From Candidatus Rifleibacteriota bacterium (GTDB taxonomy: Bacteria > Muiribacteriota > Ozemobacteria > Ozemobacterales > Ozemobacteraceae): a DNA stretch of 33,426 nucleotides. Made by a program: the position numbers and the translations under genes. The notes under the pieces are model-generated. The model saw only the letters and a program-made list of their open reading frames with translations, was not told the origin of the DNA and did not search any database. Positions 24,781 to 32,159 of this stretch are shown here, piece after piece. Location of the stretch: positions 1 to 33,426 of the forward strand of contig JAQVCG010000019.1 of assembly GCA_028689875.1 (NCBI GenBank). Reading direction: 5' to 3'. The stretch's first letter is position 1. Each line of letters begins with the position of its first letter.

Positions 24781-25722
24781 AACGTGAGTTCCGGCTTCGC
24801 CTTTTACTGCTTTCGCCAGATTTTCGGGGTTAGTAATAATAGCGTGTTTGCCGCCCTTTTTAATAAAGTTGATTATGGCCTGGCATTTGGGCAACATTGA
24901 GCCCGGTTTGAAGTGGCCTTCTTCACAATATTTTTCAAGTTCGGCAACAGTTACTTTGTCGAGTGATTTTTGATCAGGTTTACCAAAATTCAAACAAGCT
25001 TTTTCAACCGCAGTTGAAACGATGAATACGTCTGCATTTATATTTGAAGCTAACAATGCAGATGCAAAATCTTTGTCGATAACTGCCGCAGCACCTTTAA
25101 GCATTCCATTTTCGTCTCTTACAACGGGAATTCCGCCGCCGCCTACTGCGACAACGCAGAACCCTTTTTCGGTAAGCGCTTTGATCGCATTTTCCTCAAT
25201 AATTTCTAAGGGAAGGGGCGAAGCTACTACTCTGCGCCATCCGCGGCCTGCGTCTTCGACCATTTCCCATTTATCTTTGGAGATTCTTTCCTTAGCTTCT
25301 TCTTCGCTGTAGAACGAACCAATAGGCTTGGTGGGATTTTTGAAAGACTTATCATTTTTATCTACAAGCACCTGTGTAACTACAGTTACAATGGGCTTAT
25401 TAATTTTGCGTTTTTTAAATTCGTTGCCAAGAGCCATTTGGAAATTGTATCCGATTGCGCCCTGAGTGTCTGCGCCGCAAGAATCTAAGGGAACACCGTG
25501 AATCTGAGTGCGTGCGATTTCGCTCCTGAGCAGAATGAAGCCGACTTGTGGACCATTACCGTGGGTTAACACGACATTATAGCCCTGTTCGATCATATCG
25601 GCCACGTGAACCATTGTTTTGCATGCTGCATCATACTGATCTGCAACAGTCTGGTGGTTTTTGTCCAAAATCAGAGAGTTGCCGCCAACCGCTACAACAG
25701 CGACTTTACCGTTAGTTGTCAT
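24769..25722 (-). CDS. arcC: Carbamate kinase
   Basis: Carbamate kinase transfers phosphate from carbamoyl phosphate to ADP, yielding ATP, ammonia and CO2, the energy step of arginine, citrulline or ureide fermentation. The 317-residue protein has VAVGGNSLI, THGNGPQVGFI, AVGGGGIPVV and DKDFASALLA, all standard for the amino acid kinase fold of this family. GGAG precedes the ATG. It is the first gene of a two-gene transcript with the PLP enzyme and has a promoter with a perfect TATAAT. No arginine deiminase or carbamoyltransferase gene lies in the window. Confidence 0.95.
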   Translation of the reverse strand: MTTNGKVAVVAVGGNSLILDKNHQTVADQYDAACKTMVHVADMIEQGYNVVLTHGNGPQVGFILLRSEIARTQIHGVPLDSCGADTQGAIGYNFQMALGNEFKKRKINKPIVTVVTQVLVDKNDKSFKNPTKPIGSFYSEEEAKERISKDKWEMVEDAGRGWRRVVASPLPLEIIEENAIKALTEKGFCVVAVGGGGIPVVRDENGMLKGAAAVIDKDFASALLASNINADVFIVSTAVEKACLNFGKPDQKSLDKVTVAELEKYCEEGHFKPGSMLPKCQAIINFIKKGGKHAIITNPENLAKAVKGEAGTHVYPN

Positions 25723-25770
25723 ATAAAAGACTCCTTCAATATTGAAGATTCATTCCTTTGATAGCAATGA

Positions 25771-25798
25771 ATTATACTAGATATTCTGTAAAAAGCAA
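25771..25798 (-). promoter_or_regulatory. Probable promoter of arcC
   Basis: TTGCTT (25798-25793) and a perfect TATAAT (25776-25771) are separated by 16 bases on the minus strand. Between it and the start codon lies the palindrome TTCAATATTGAA (25735-25746), which overlaps the expected 5' leader just before the ribosome-binding site and could be a control site. Confidence 0.6.
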
Positions 25799-25809
25799 CA
25801 ATTTTAGGT

Positions 25810-27243
25810 TTATTGCGGAATAGTAACGTCGATTTCTGTTATTGCCCCGTTATTTAATGTTTCAAGCGGCGCATCAAACGATTCCGGGTTACCTACCACA
25901 ACTACTCTGAGCGCTTCGGGCTTCAGATACTTTTGTGCTGCTGCCTTAACATCAGCTGCTGTAGTTGCTTCGACTTCTTCTTTTTGCTTATTTAAAAAGT
26001 CTTTCGGTAGCCCGAAGAAATCATAGTAAACCATTCTTTGAATGATCTGCCCTTTGCTTTCGAAGTTAAACACAAAAGAATTCAAATACCTGTCTTTTGC
26101 GCTTTTAAGCTCTTCGGCAGTTGCTTCTTCCGTTTTCATTCTTTCAATTTCTGACCTTATCAAATTTATTGCTTTTATAGTGCTTTCGCCCTTTGTGCCC
26201 ACATAGCAGAAAAATTTACCCGGATACGAAATGTTTGCGCTGTAAAAGCCATAAACAGAATAGCAAAGACCGTGCTTTGAGCGCACTTCGTTAAATAATC
26301 TGCTTCCGAAGCCAACGCCCAAAATATTGTTCATCACAATACGGTGCGAGTTTTCAGGGTCTAGTGTGCTGCCGCCAATATGCCCCAAATAAACATTCGA
26401 CTGCTTTGAATCAAGACGCTTCACTAATCCTACCCTCTGGTCGAATTTATAATCAACCTTCGGAAAATCAGCTATCTTTTCGGTTCCTTTTTTCCAGTCT
26501 CCAAAATATTTCTTTATAAGCGCAAGCATTTCTGCGCTGTCAAAATCGCCCCAAACAGCCAACTGCACATGCTCAGGCCGGCATACTTTTTTATGAAAAT
26601 CAATCAAATCATTGCGAGAAATGGCGCCTAATGTCTTATATTCAGCGTAACGTGCGTATGGAGAATCACTGCCATAAATCATTTTGCCAAACTCTCTGCC
26701 TGCAATGCTTGCGTCATTGTCGTTTCTGCGCGAGATTCCGCTTTTATACGCAATCATTGCCTGTTCAAAGCGTGCTTCATTATATCTGGGTCTGCGTATG
26801 ACCTCTGCCAGCAGCTCAACAGAAAGCTCTTTTTTTGTGCTTAGCATCATCAAGTCAACGCCGCTTGAAATAACATCCGCATAGGAATTAAGCGATGCCC
26901 CTAACCCCTCAAGCATTTCGTCTAATTCGTCCGGCGCCCATTTTTGTGTGCCGCCATCACGCATTAAATCACCCATAAGATCGCCTAACCCGATTTTATC
27001 GGCAGGTTCTAGGTATGACCCCCCGTGAATACGCGCACTCGCTTCAATAAGAGGCAAAGTCTTGTCTTCGAGCAAATAAATGCGCATTCCATTGTCTAAC
27101 TGTATTTTTTTAATGTTAGGCAATTCAATTTTATTTAAAGCAGGAAACTCTAATGAATTCAAATCTATGCCGAAAATTACATTTCCCGACAGAAACAATG
27201 AAATCAGTGCTATGAAAAATACTTTATGATTGAATTTCATCAT
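25810..27243 (-). CDS. M16 peptidase-family protein, non-catalytic subunit
   Basis: A 477-residue exported M16 (insulinase/processing peptidase-like) protein. A signal peptide covers roughly residues 1-25. The first M16 domain lacks the zinc motif HxxEH: the matching place reads GLGDLMGDLMRDGG. The second domain contains FGSRLFNEVRSKHGLCYSVY, the R...Y element that inactive-partner M16 subunits keep for substrate binding. The start was set at the ATG at 27243, in ATGATG overlapping the stop of the upstream M16 gene and preceded by AGGAGG. The pair therefore forms a probable heterodimer with this as the regulatory half. Confidence 0.9.
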   Translation of the reverse strand: MMKFNHKVFFIALISLFLSGNVIFGIDLNSLEFPALNKIELPNIKKIQLDNGMRIYLLEDKTLPLIEASARIHGGSYLEPADKIGLGDLMGDLMRDGGTQKWAPDELDEMLEGLGASLNSYADVISSGVDLMMLSTKKELSVELLAEVIRRPRYNEARFEQAMIAYKSGISRRNDNDASIAGREFGKMIYGSDSPYARYAEYKTLGAISRNDLIDFHKKVCRPEHVQLAVWGDFDSAEMLALIKKYFGDWKKGTEKIADFPKVDYKFDQRVGLVKRLDSKQSNVYLGHIGGSTLDPENSHRIVMNNILGVGFGSRLFNEVRSKHGLCYSVYGFYSANISYPGKFFCYVGTKGESTIKAINLIRSEIERMKTEEATAEELKSAKDRYLNSFVFNFESKGQIIQRMVYYDFFGLPKDFLNKQKEEVEATTAADVKAAAQKYLKPEALRVVVVGNPESFDAPLETLNNGAITEIDVTIPQ

Positions 27244-28754
27244 TTTTCTTCCTCCTGTGCTGTTTCTAATACGGCCAAAGTTCTGCCGGTCTTTATAAAA
27301 TATTTCTTCGCAACCCTTTGTATATCTTCGCAAGTTACCGCGTTAATTCTGTCCAGTTCGCCGAATAAAGCACGCCAATCACCCCATATCTGATTATACT
27401 GCGCCAGATTTTGAGCCAGTCCCATATTGTTCTTAAGTCCTGCAATTATAGCCGTCATTGTCTTGGTCTTTACTCTTTCAAGCTCTTCAGGGGTAACCAA
27501 TTCATTCTTAATCTTTTCAATTTCTTCTAATATAATCTTATCGCATTCATCATTCGACCTGCCCTGCGCCGGGTAGCAGAACACAACCGCCAAACAAGGG
27601 TATTTGCTTCCGGGCCAACCGCTAAATGCACTCACAGAAACCGCAGCCTTTTCGTCTCTGACCATTCTGCGATAAAGTCTTGAAGTTCGCCCGTCGCCCA
27701 ATATTGCACTTAAAGCAGACAATGCAGGCATATCTTTATCTGTTTCGCCGGGAATATGCCAGCCCATCAACATAATAGGCTGCGCTTTGTCGGGCATAAC
27801 AACCCGTCTTTCACATATTTGCGTTGGCTCAACTGTAGCAATTCTCTCCGGTTTATATTTAGAGGGAATTCTGCCCCAGTATTTCTCTGCCAATTCGAAA
27901 ACTTTTTCGGGCTTAACGTCGCCTACGATAGCCAAAGTAAGACTATTAGGCCCGTAATATTTATTGAAAAACTCTTTTGCAGCCTTTCTCGAATAATTTT
28001 GAATATCAGATGCGTGACCAATAAGGGGAATACCATAAGGATGCGCCTTAAATGCAGTGCTCAAAAATTCTTCTAACAATCTGCTCATCGGCCTATTTTC
28101 GACGGTCATGCGGCGCTCTTCGGCCACAACTTCGCGTTCGCGATACATTTCTCTCAAACGGGGGCGCAAAAAACGTTCTGATTCAAGCGCCATCCATAAT
28201 TCAAACTTGTTCGATGGCAGACTGACCATATAAGCAGTTTGGTCTTTTGACGTAAAAGCGTTCAGTCCCTCAGCGCCTTCGTTTTCAAGTTTATTGGCAA
28301 AATCATTCGGCACTACCAGCGCATAAGCATCTGCAATAGCTTTATCGAAGTCTTTTTCAAGACGTTCTAATTTCTTTTTGTCAGCCTTAGCACCTTTAAG
28401 GCGTTCAATACGAAGCTGTTCAAAAATCGCATCTTCTTTGGCCATCAAAAGAACTTCTTTGGCCGGATCTGTTGTACCAATTTCGTCGGTACCTTTAAAC
28501 GCCATGTGCTCAAACATATGAGCTATTCCGCTATAGCCCTTGGGGTCGTCTGAACCGCCCACATCTGCCCAGGTTATCATCGAAACAACCGGAACATCAT
28601 GACGCGGCAGCACGATTATCTTTAAACCGTTTTGCAGCGTTTTTTCAACAACAGATTTTTCTAACTGTGAAAAATCAAAAACCGACCCGTAGGTCAAAGA
28701 ACAGACGGCCAGCATAAAAATGACCGCAAATAAGCCCTTTAAAGGTCTATTCAT
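27240..28754 (-). CDS. M16 zinc peptidase, catalytic subunit
   Basis: A 504-residue exported zinc protease. The signal peptide covers about residues 1-23 (ends LTYGS). The inverted zinc motif is intact as HMFEH (79-83), with further glutamates after NAFTSKDQT and in ALESERFL that could complete the site. About 60 charged residues are inserted between these elements, as in many bacterial M16B enzymes. The second domain carries the ILGDGRTSRLYRRMVRDEKA element. AGGAG lies 14 bases before the ATG, a long spacing. It is the first gene of the M16 pair and probably degrades peptides in the periplasm. Confidence 0.92.
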   Translation of the reverse strand: MNRPLKGLFAVIFMLAVCSLTYGSVFDFSQLEKSVVEKTLQNGLKIIVLPRHDVPVVSMITWADVGGSDDPKGYSGIAHMFEHMAFKGTDEIGTTDPAKEVLLMAKEDAIFEQLRIERLKGAKADKKKLERLEKDFDKAIADAYALVVPNDFANKLENEGAEGLNAFTSKDQTAYMVSLPSNKFELWMALESERFLRPRLREMYREREVVAEERRMTVENRPMSRLLEEFLSTAFKAHPYGIPLIGHASDIQNYSRKAAKEFFNKYYGPNSLTLAIVGDVKPEKVFELAEKYWGRIPSKYKPERIATVEPTQICERRVVMPDKAQPIMLMGWHIPGETDKDMPALSALSAILGDGRTSRLYRRMVRDEKAAVSVSAFSGWPGSKYPCLAVVFCYPAQGRSNDECDKIILEEIEKIKNELVTPEELERVKTKTMTAIIAGLKNNMGLAQNLAQYNQIWGDWRALFGELDRINAVTCEDIQRVAKKYFIKTGRTLAVLETAQEEEK

Positions 28755-28790
28755 ATTACCATTCCACTCCTTGAAAAAAATTTCTCGGTC

Positions 28791-28799
28791 ATTCTAGCA
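28791..28799 (-). promoter_or_regulatory. Extended -10 promoter of the M16 pair
   Basis: TGC followed by TAGAAT on the minus strand (28799-28791) is an extended -10 element about 40 bases before the first M16 start codon. No convincing -35 box is seen at 17 bases, consistent with an extended -10 promoter. Confidence 0.45.
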
Positions 28800-28892
28800 T
28801 TTTTTTTAAATTATGGGTGAAAAATTATAAACTTCTGCCGAAAAGGTTGCGTGGTTGAATAATCAATTTTCAATCCCAAAAATTATTTTCTC

Positions 28893-29045
28893 TTGCGGCG
28901 GGAACTTGACCCACCGTCGCAAAGGCGAAAAGGACTCTCTATGTCTCTAGCGATTAAACATCGTTCCGGAGAATTGACACATTGAAAGTCGTTAGGTAAA
29001 AGGTTAAAGGTTAAATAAAAGGACCGCTAAAAAGCGGCCTTTTAT
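28893..29045 (+). ncRNA. Candidate structured small RNA
   Basis: A GC-rich block starts with a nine-base stem (28893-28901 TTGCGGCGG with 28914-28922 CCGTCGCAA, one G-U pair). A hairpin of GCGAT and ATCGT follows at about 28950-28964, and an intrinsic terminator is at 29017-29043. There is no protein gene on this strand upstream, so the terminator needs some other transcript; a small RNA of about 150 bases fits. The G-U pair in the first stem is possible only on the plus strand. I do not recognise tmRNA, 6S, SRP, RNase P or a riboswitch class. The start and the strand are uncertain. Confidence 0.3.
29017..29043. terminator. Intrinsic terminator without an obvious gene
   Basis: AAAAGG, bulged A, CCGCT (29017-29028) pairs with AGCGG and CCTTTT (29033-29043) around AAAA. 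The T-rich end (CCTTTTATGTTTT) favours the plus strand; the minus strand also reads CCTTTTATTT. It lies between divergent transcripts. Confidence 0.75.
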
Positions 29046-29068
29046 GTTTTAGCCCGCTTTGTTTTTGC

Positions 29069-29097
29069 TTGAAAAATCAAAGATTAAAATGTACTAT
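29069..29097 (+). promoter_or_regulatory. Probable promoter of the membrane/Cas6e-like cluster
   Basis: TTGAAA (29069-29074) and TACTAT (29092-29097) are 17 bases apart; TATAAA at 29095-29100 is an alternative -10. The first gene of the cluster starts at 29148 with AGGA four bases before its ATG. Confidence 0.5.
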
Positions 29098-29147
29098 AAA
29101 ACCTGTGCTTATTTCATACAACAAACTCAAGCTAAAAACAGGACAAT

Positions 29148-29756
29148 ATGAATAACGAAATAAAATGGGAACTTGGCAGCGATAACGGTATGCCAATGAC
29201 TTTACACGAAAAAGGTCTTGATCTCAAAGGTGCTTCCGCATTCTTTTTTTATGTTTCAGGTTTAATAGCCATGTCATCTATGATATGGGTCGTGGTTTTG
29301 TCACTTAAAATGCTTCAATACTCTCGAACCCAACCTGACCTGCCCTCTTACTATGTGCCTATAGCCGTGGCTTGCATTTTTTTAAGCTTATTCTTTATAA
29401 AGACATTTTACACCCTCTTCAACAACAGAAGAAAATACCGCAAAGACGTTACTATAGCAGATGGAACGGTAGAATACAAAGAAACCTCCCATACAGGCGT
29501 CGTTGAATGGAAAGAAAAAGTTAAAAAATTTGAAGAAGTTGGTTTGCGACACTACACTTACAGAGGCGTTGATTCTTGGTTCATCGCTCTCGTTCATTCA
29601 GACAAAAACAAAAGCATACCCTTGTTCGCCCCTGATTACAATTCTAAGTCGGCCTCAGAAAGTGATAAAAGAGAGTTATTGGCCAAATACGGCACACTAT
29701 TAGGCATGATCACCACTTATCAAGAAAAAACATCAGAAATAGGAAAAAAAGAATAA
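29148..29756 (+). CDS. Two-TM membrane protein with PH-like cytoplasmic domain, function unknown
   Basis: A 202-residue protein that I do not recognise. Two hydrophobic segments (about residues 30-53 and 67-88) are separated by a short loop and followed by a basic NRRKYRKDV stretch, so the C-terminal part is probably cytoplasmic. That part (about 95-175) reads as beta strands, with VTIADGTVEYKET, GVVEWKEKVKKFEEVGLRHY and WFIALVHSDKNKSIPLFA. This resembles bacterial PH-like domains on membrane anchors. It stops directly before the start of the Cas6e-like gene with no spacer, so the two are probably coupled. Confidence 0.75.
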   Translation: MNNEIKWELGSDNGMPMTLHEKGLDLKGASAFFFYVSGLIAMSSMIWVVVLSLKMLQYSRTQPDLPSYYVPIAVACIFLSLFFIKTFYTLFNNRRKYRKDVTIADGTVEYKETSHTGVVEWKEKVKKFEEVGLRHYTYRGVDSWFIALVHSDKNKSIPLFAPDYNSKSASESDKRELLAKYGTLLGMITTYQEKTSEIGKKE

Positions 29757-30308
29757 ATGTACCAATCAAAATTTTTGCTTAATCGCCAAAAAATCATTAA
29801 CGCCGCCGACATTGCACCCGCAATTGCCAAATATTTCGAATATCTACCTCAAACACAGCGCAAATTCATATATCGTATGGAATGGTACCGCATTGGCGTG
29901 GTTGTTCCCTTAATTGTATATTCTGAAAAACAACCTTTGATGCAGATGTTCAAAGAATGCCAAATGTATGAGCTTAAAGAACTTAAAGAATTACCCGAAA
30001 ACGGCACAGAAGTTAAGTTCAGCATATTCGCTATTCCTTCAAGAAGCAAAAAGGAATATGACGAAGACAAACTAAAAAAATGGTTCGACAAAAAAATTGC
30101 TGGCGCCGCCGAAGTTACAGAATACGAATTCGGACCTAACAATTGCCTTTACTCACAAACAGACGAAGGCAACACACACAGTCAAACCTATACCATCAAA
30201 GGGAAAATGAAAATTGTCGACAGACCGACACTCGAAAAATTAAGACGAAAAGCCGTCGGTTTCGGTGCAGAGCTTGGTTGTGGGCTGCTCTTTATCGAAG
30301 AAGCCTGA
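29757..30308 (+). CDS. Cas6e (CasE/Cse3)-like RAMP protein without the catalytic histidine position
   Basis: The 183-residue protein resembles type I-E Cas6e along its whole length. From memory of E. coli CasE, the first 42 residues align without gaps (MYQSK... against MYLSK..., KFIYRMEW against DFLFHVEK). A shared W......AA.V segment follows (KKWFDKKIAGAAEV). The C-terminal glycine loop GFGAELGCGLLFI (168-180) matches GIGPAKSMGCGLLSL. The catalytic His20 of CasE falls on Ala20 here. Cas6e cuts crRNA precursors; this one may only bind RNA. AGGAAAA precedes the ATG. Its neighbours encode membrane proteins, and no other type I-E genes or array are present. Length is about 16 residues below CasE. 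Confidence 0.75.
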   Translation: MYQSKFLLNRQKIINAADIAPAIAKYFEYLPQTQRKFIYRMEWYRIGVVVPLIVYSEKQPLMQMFKECQMYELKELKELPENGTEVKFSIFAIPSRSKKEYDEDKLKKWFDKKIAGAAEVTEYEFGPNNCLYSQTDEGNTHSQTYTIKGKMKIVDRPTLEKLRRKAVGFGAELGCGLLFIEEA

Positions 30309-30369
30309 TTCATCATCAGACTTATTTCATTCAACGGCAGAAGAGAAAATTTGAAAAAGGAAATTTGAG

Positions 30370-31134
30370 ATGTTTCAAAAAATACTGTTATTTTTCTTTG
30401 CTTTAGTCATTGCCGAGATGCTTGGAGTTAATATAAGCTTACCATTAGTTATTTTTCTCGTTTTGCTTTATGCAGCCTATTACTTTGCATGGCGCCATTT
30501 TCGAGAGCTCACTTTCGATAAATTAGCAAAAAAGCTGAGCTTTTCAAGAATTGAAGAATCAACAGTTGGCCCCATTATTACATCAGCAAAATTAAGCCTT
30601 TTCAGAAATTCTGATTGTAAAGCATCACGTGCAATCGGAGGCGAACAAAATAAAATCACGGCTATTTTAGCCGACCTCGTTATATCTACCGATACAGGAA
30701 TTAAAGGCGGTGACAGATATGGGCGCCACAGAAATTCACCTATAAACATTACATCAGTTGCGAGCTGCTGCATTATCATAGACCCTAAAATGAACCTCCC
30801 CGTTTCGAGCCTTTACGACGAGACTATCTGGGAAAAAGTCGTCGCTGCAATAGGCGGACAAGACATAGATTTCGATGATGACCCCGCTTTTTCTTCCCGA
30901 TTCACTCTTCAAGGCCCCTCAGAGGTAAATGTCAGAGATTTTTACAACAAAAAACTAAGAAACAAACTTCTGCAAATAATTCCCGGCAAATTTGCTCTTG
31001 AAACTTCTGAAGATCGCATAATAGTCTATACCAAAGGGCACGCCTCAGCAAGAGAGCTTGAAGCCTTAGCAGACACAGCCCTGGGAGCTTACAAAATATA
31101 CAAAGAAACTGCTTTAGAATGTTTTACCTGTTGA
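30370..31134 (+). CDS. Two-TM membrane protein, function unknown
   Basis: A 254-residue protein with a strongly hydrophobic N-terminal hairpin (about residues 4-20 and 23-43) followed by an Arg-rich turn and a soluble domain of about 210 residues. The later part has PAFSSRFTLQGPSEVNVRDF, LETSEDRIIVYTKG and ARELEALADTAL. This F...F.v.G..e..vr pattern, followed by a strand and a helix, recurs in membrane proteins encoded beside LemA or GIDE-type genes; I recognise the pattern but not a named family. AAGGAAA is about seven bases before the ATG. A 61-base gap separates it from the Cas6e-like gene with no terminator, so co-transcription is likely. Confidence 0.72.
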   Translation: MFQKILLFFFALVIAEMLGVNISLPLVIFLVLLYAAYYFAWRHFRELTFDKLAKKLSFSRIEESTVGPIITSAKLSLFRNSDCKASRAIGGEQNKITAILADLVISTDTGIKGGDRYGRHRNSPINITSVASCCIIIDPKMNLPVSSLYDETIWEKVVAAIGGQDIDFDDDPAFSSRFTLQGPSEVNVRDFYNKKLRNKLLQIIPGKFALETSEDRIIVYTKGHASARELEALADTALGAYKIYKETALECFTC

Positions 31135-31181
31135 AAATCGCAGGAAGCTAACTATAATGCAGAAAAATGATAATTTTTTTT

Positions 31182-31202
31182 GAAACCTCGAAGAAGAGTT
31201 TA
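31182..31202. repeat. Direct repeat copy of a segment of the downstream GIDE-like gene
   Basis: Twenty-one bases at 31182-31202 are identical to 31784-31804 inside the next gene. In one frame the intergenic copy encodes NLEEEFTNMIIVSITK and a stop, close to NLEEEFITG in the protein. It looks like the tail of a lost second copy of that gene. Confidence 0.7.
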
Positions 31203-31242
31203 CAAACATGATAATAGTATCTATAACTAAGTGAGCTAAAAA

Positions 31243-31947
31243 ATGCCTAAAGACGGAATAAACATTATCTTTATCGTAATTTTTGAATTGTTTTTTTTGA
31301 TATTATTTATAATTGAGCTTGTAAAAGCATTCAAAAGAATAAAAACGATGACAGATACCCCTACCTCGCCTGTTTCGCTTCTCGGCAGATATAATCCGGG
31401 CGACATCGTTGAAATTAAAGCACGAATTGTAGACCAAGAAATCCTTCCTTCACCTTATTTTAAACAAGCATGTATATTCTACTATGCGCGCGATTTTACC
31501 GTTATCACAAAAGGAAGCGGCAAGCACAAAAGTGTTTATGAAGAAACAAGCGAAGTGTTGTATTCCGAGAATTTTCTAACTCTTAAAGATAGAACCGGCT
31601 CTGTTAAAGTAGATCTTAAAGATTTTGAATACAAAGAGTTTTGCAAATATAAGAAAAAACTTGTATACGGCGAAAGCACATTATTCAGAATTTTCGGCTT
31701 TGGATCATCATCTCAGAGATTCCGCGAAGAATATGTTTTACCGCCAACTTCTCAAATGATTTATGTTCTTGGCACCTTCAATCGAAACCTCGAAGAAGAG
31801 TTTATAACAGGGAATGAAAACGACAAAGCCAAATGTGTTTTTTCTACAAAATCAGAGGAAAAAATCCTATCAGAAACTTGGATTCGCCTTACCACATGCT
31901 TTATTATATGGATCGCCTTATCAATATTCGTGTATCATATTTTTTAG
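31243..31947 (+). CDS. GIDE/BAM-type membrane protein
   Basis: A 234-residue protein with a membrane segment at each end (about 7-27 and 214-233). Between them is a beta-rich domain of the GIDE (MUL1-like) type. Its PTSPVSLLGRYNPGDIVEIKA start, ILPSPYFKQACIFYYARDF, FLTLKDRTGSVKVDLKDFEY, FREEYVLPPTSQMIYVLG and related elements match the bacterial GIDE pattern of L.SP.....C.yY..., D.tG.v.vd and rE..l..g..vyvlG. There is no RING finger, so the ubiquitin-ligase label of the eukaryotic relatives does not apply. Bacterial GIDE proteins are membrane-side domains often near LemA or stress genes. It is 108 bases downstream of the previous gene and is the last of the cluster; no clear terminator follows. 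Confidence 0.78.
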   Translation: MPKDGINIIFIVIFELFFLILFIIELVKAFKRIKTMTDTPTSPVSLLGRYNPGDIVEIKARIVDQEILPSPYFKQACIFYYARDFTVITKGSGKHKSVYEETSEVLYSENFLTLKDRTGSVKVDLKDFEYKEFCKYKKKLVYGESTLFRIFGFGSSSQRFREEYVLPPTSQMIYVLGTFNRNLEEEFITGNENDKAKCVFSTKSEEKILSETWIRLTTCFIIWIALSIFVYHIF

Positions 31948-32159
31948 CGGTCGTTGCAAAAATACTTGTATCCAAGTTAGAAATGCTTTCCGTCTCTTCA
32001 TTATTCTTCTTTCTTTTCACCAGATAAAATACTCTGAATAAAAATTATTAAACCTGAAAAATATCATATTCTCAGTTTAAACGATATAACAACCATAAGG
32101 TTGAACCAACCCCTTGTAGCCCAAGGCAACCTGCCTTCGGTCTCAATCCCCAACTTATC
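31948..32159. other. 212-base gap between convergent genes with two small hairpins
   Basis: No gene is seen. GGTTG-AAC-CAACC (32099-32111) and AAGGCA-ACC-TGCCTT (32123-32137) form short hairpins next to each other, without T-runs. The bases after them, up to TCTCAATCCC (32141-32150), resemble in the reverse direction the GGGATTGAGAC end of some CRISPR repeats, but only one copy exists. Confidence 0.5.

Larger units (their letters stand above)
28755..29147. other. 393-base non-coding stretch between divergent genes
   Basis: No plausible protein gene lies here. From left to right it holds the M16 extended -10 promoter (28791-28799), a GC-rich block with stable hairpins (28893-28965) unlike the AT-rich surroundings, a purine-rich stretch with AGGTAAAAGGTTAAAGGTTAAA (read as three AGGTTAAA-like units, 28994-29015), an intrinsic terminator (29017-29043) and the promoter of the next gene (29069-29097). 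The terminator cannot belong to a protein gene in this stretch. Confidence 0.7.

Noticed and set aside
25810..27243. The missing HxxEH motif in the second M16 protein as evidence of a pseudogene
   Set aside because: The frame is intact, the second domain keeps substrate-binding residues, and an active/inactive M16 pair encoded together is a normal arrangement.
28893..28922. The GC-rich hairpin with a loop resembling a tRNA T arm on the minus strand
   Set aside because: The loop is one base out of register with the T-loop consensus, and no acceptor, D or anticodon stems can be drawn around it, so it is not a tRNA.
30143..30406. An 87-codon plus-strand frame bridging the Cas6e-like gene and the next gene
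   Set aside because: It overlaps the conserved end of the Cas6e-like gene in another frame, and its composition (Arg/Gln rich, then random) does not look like a protein.
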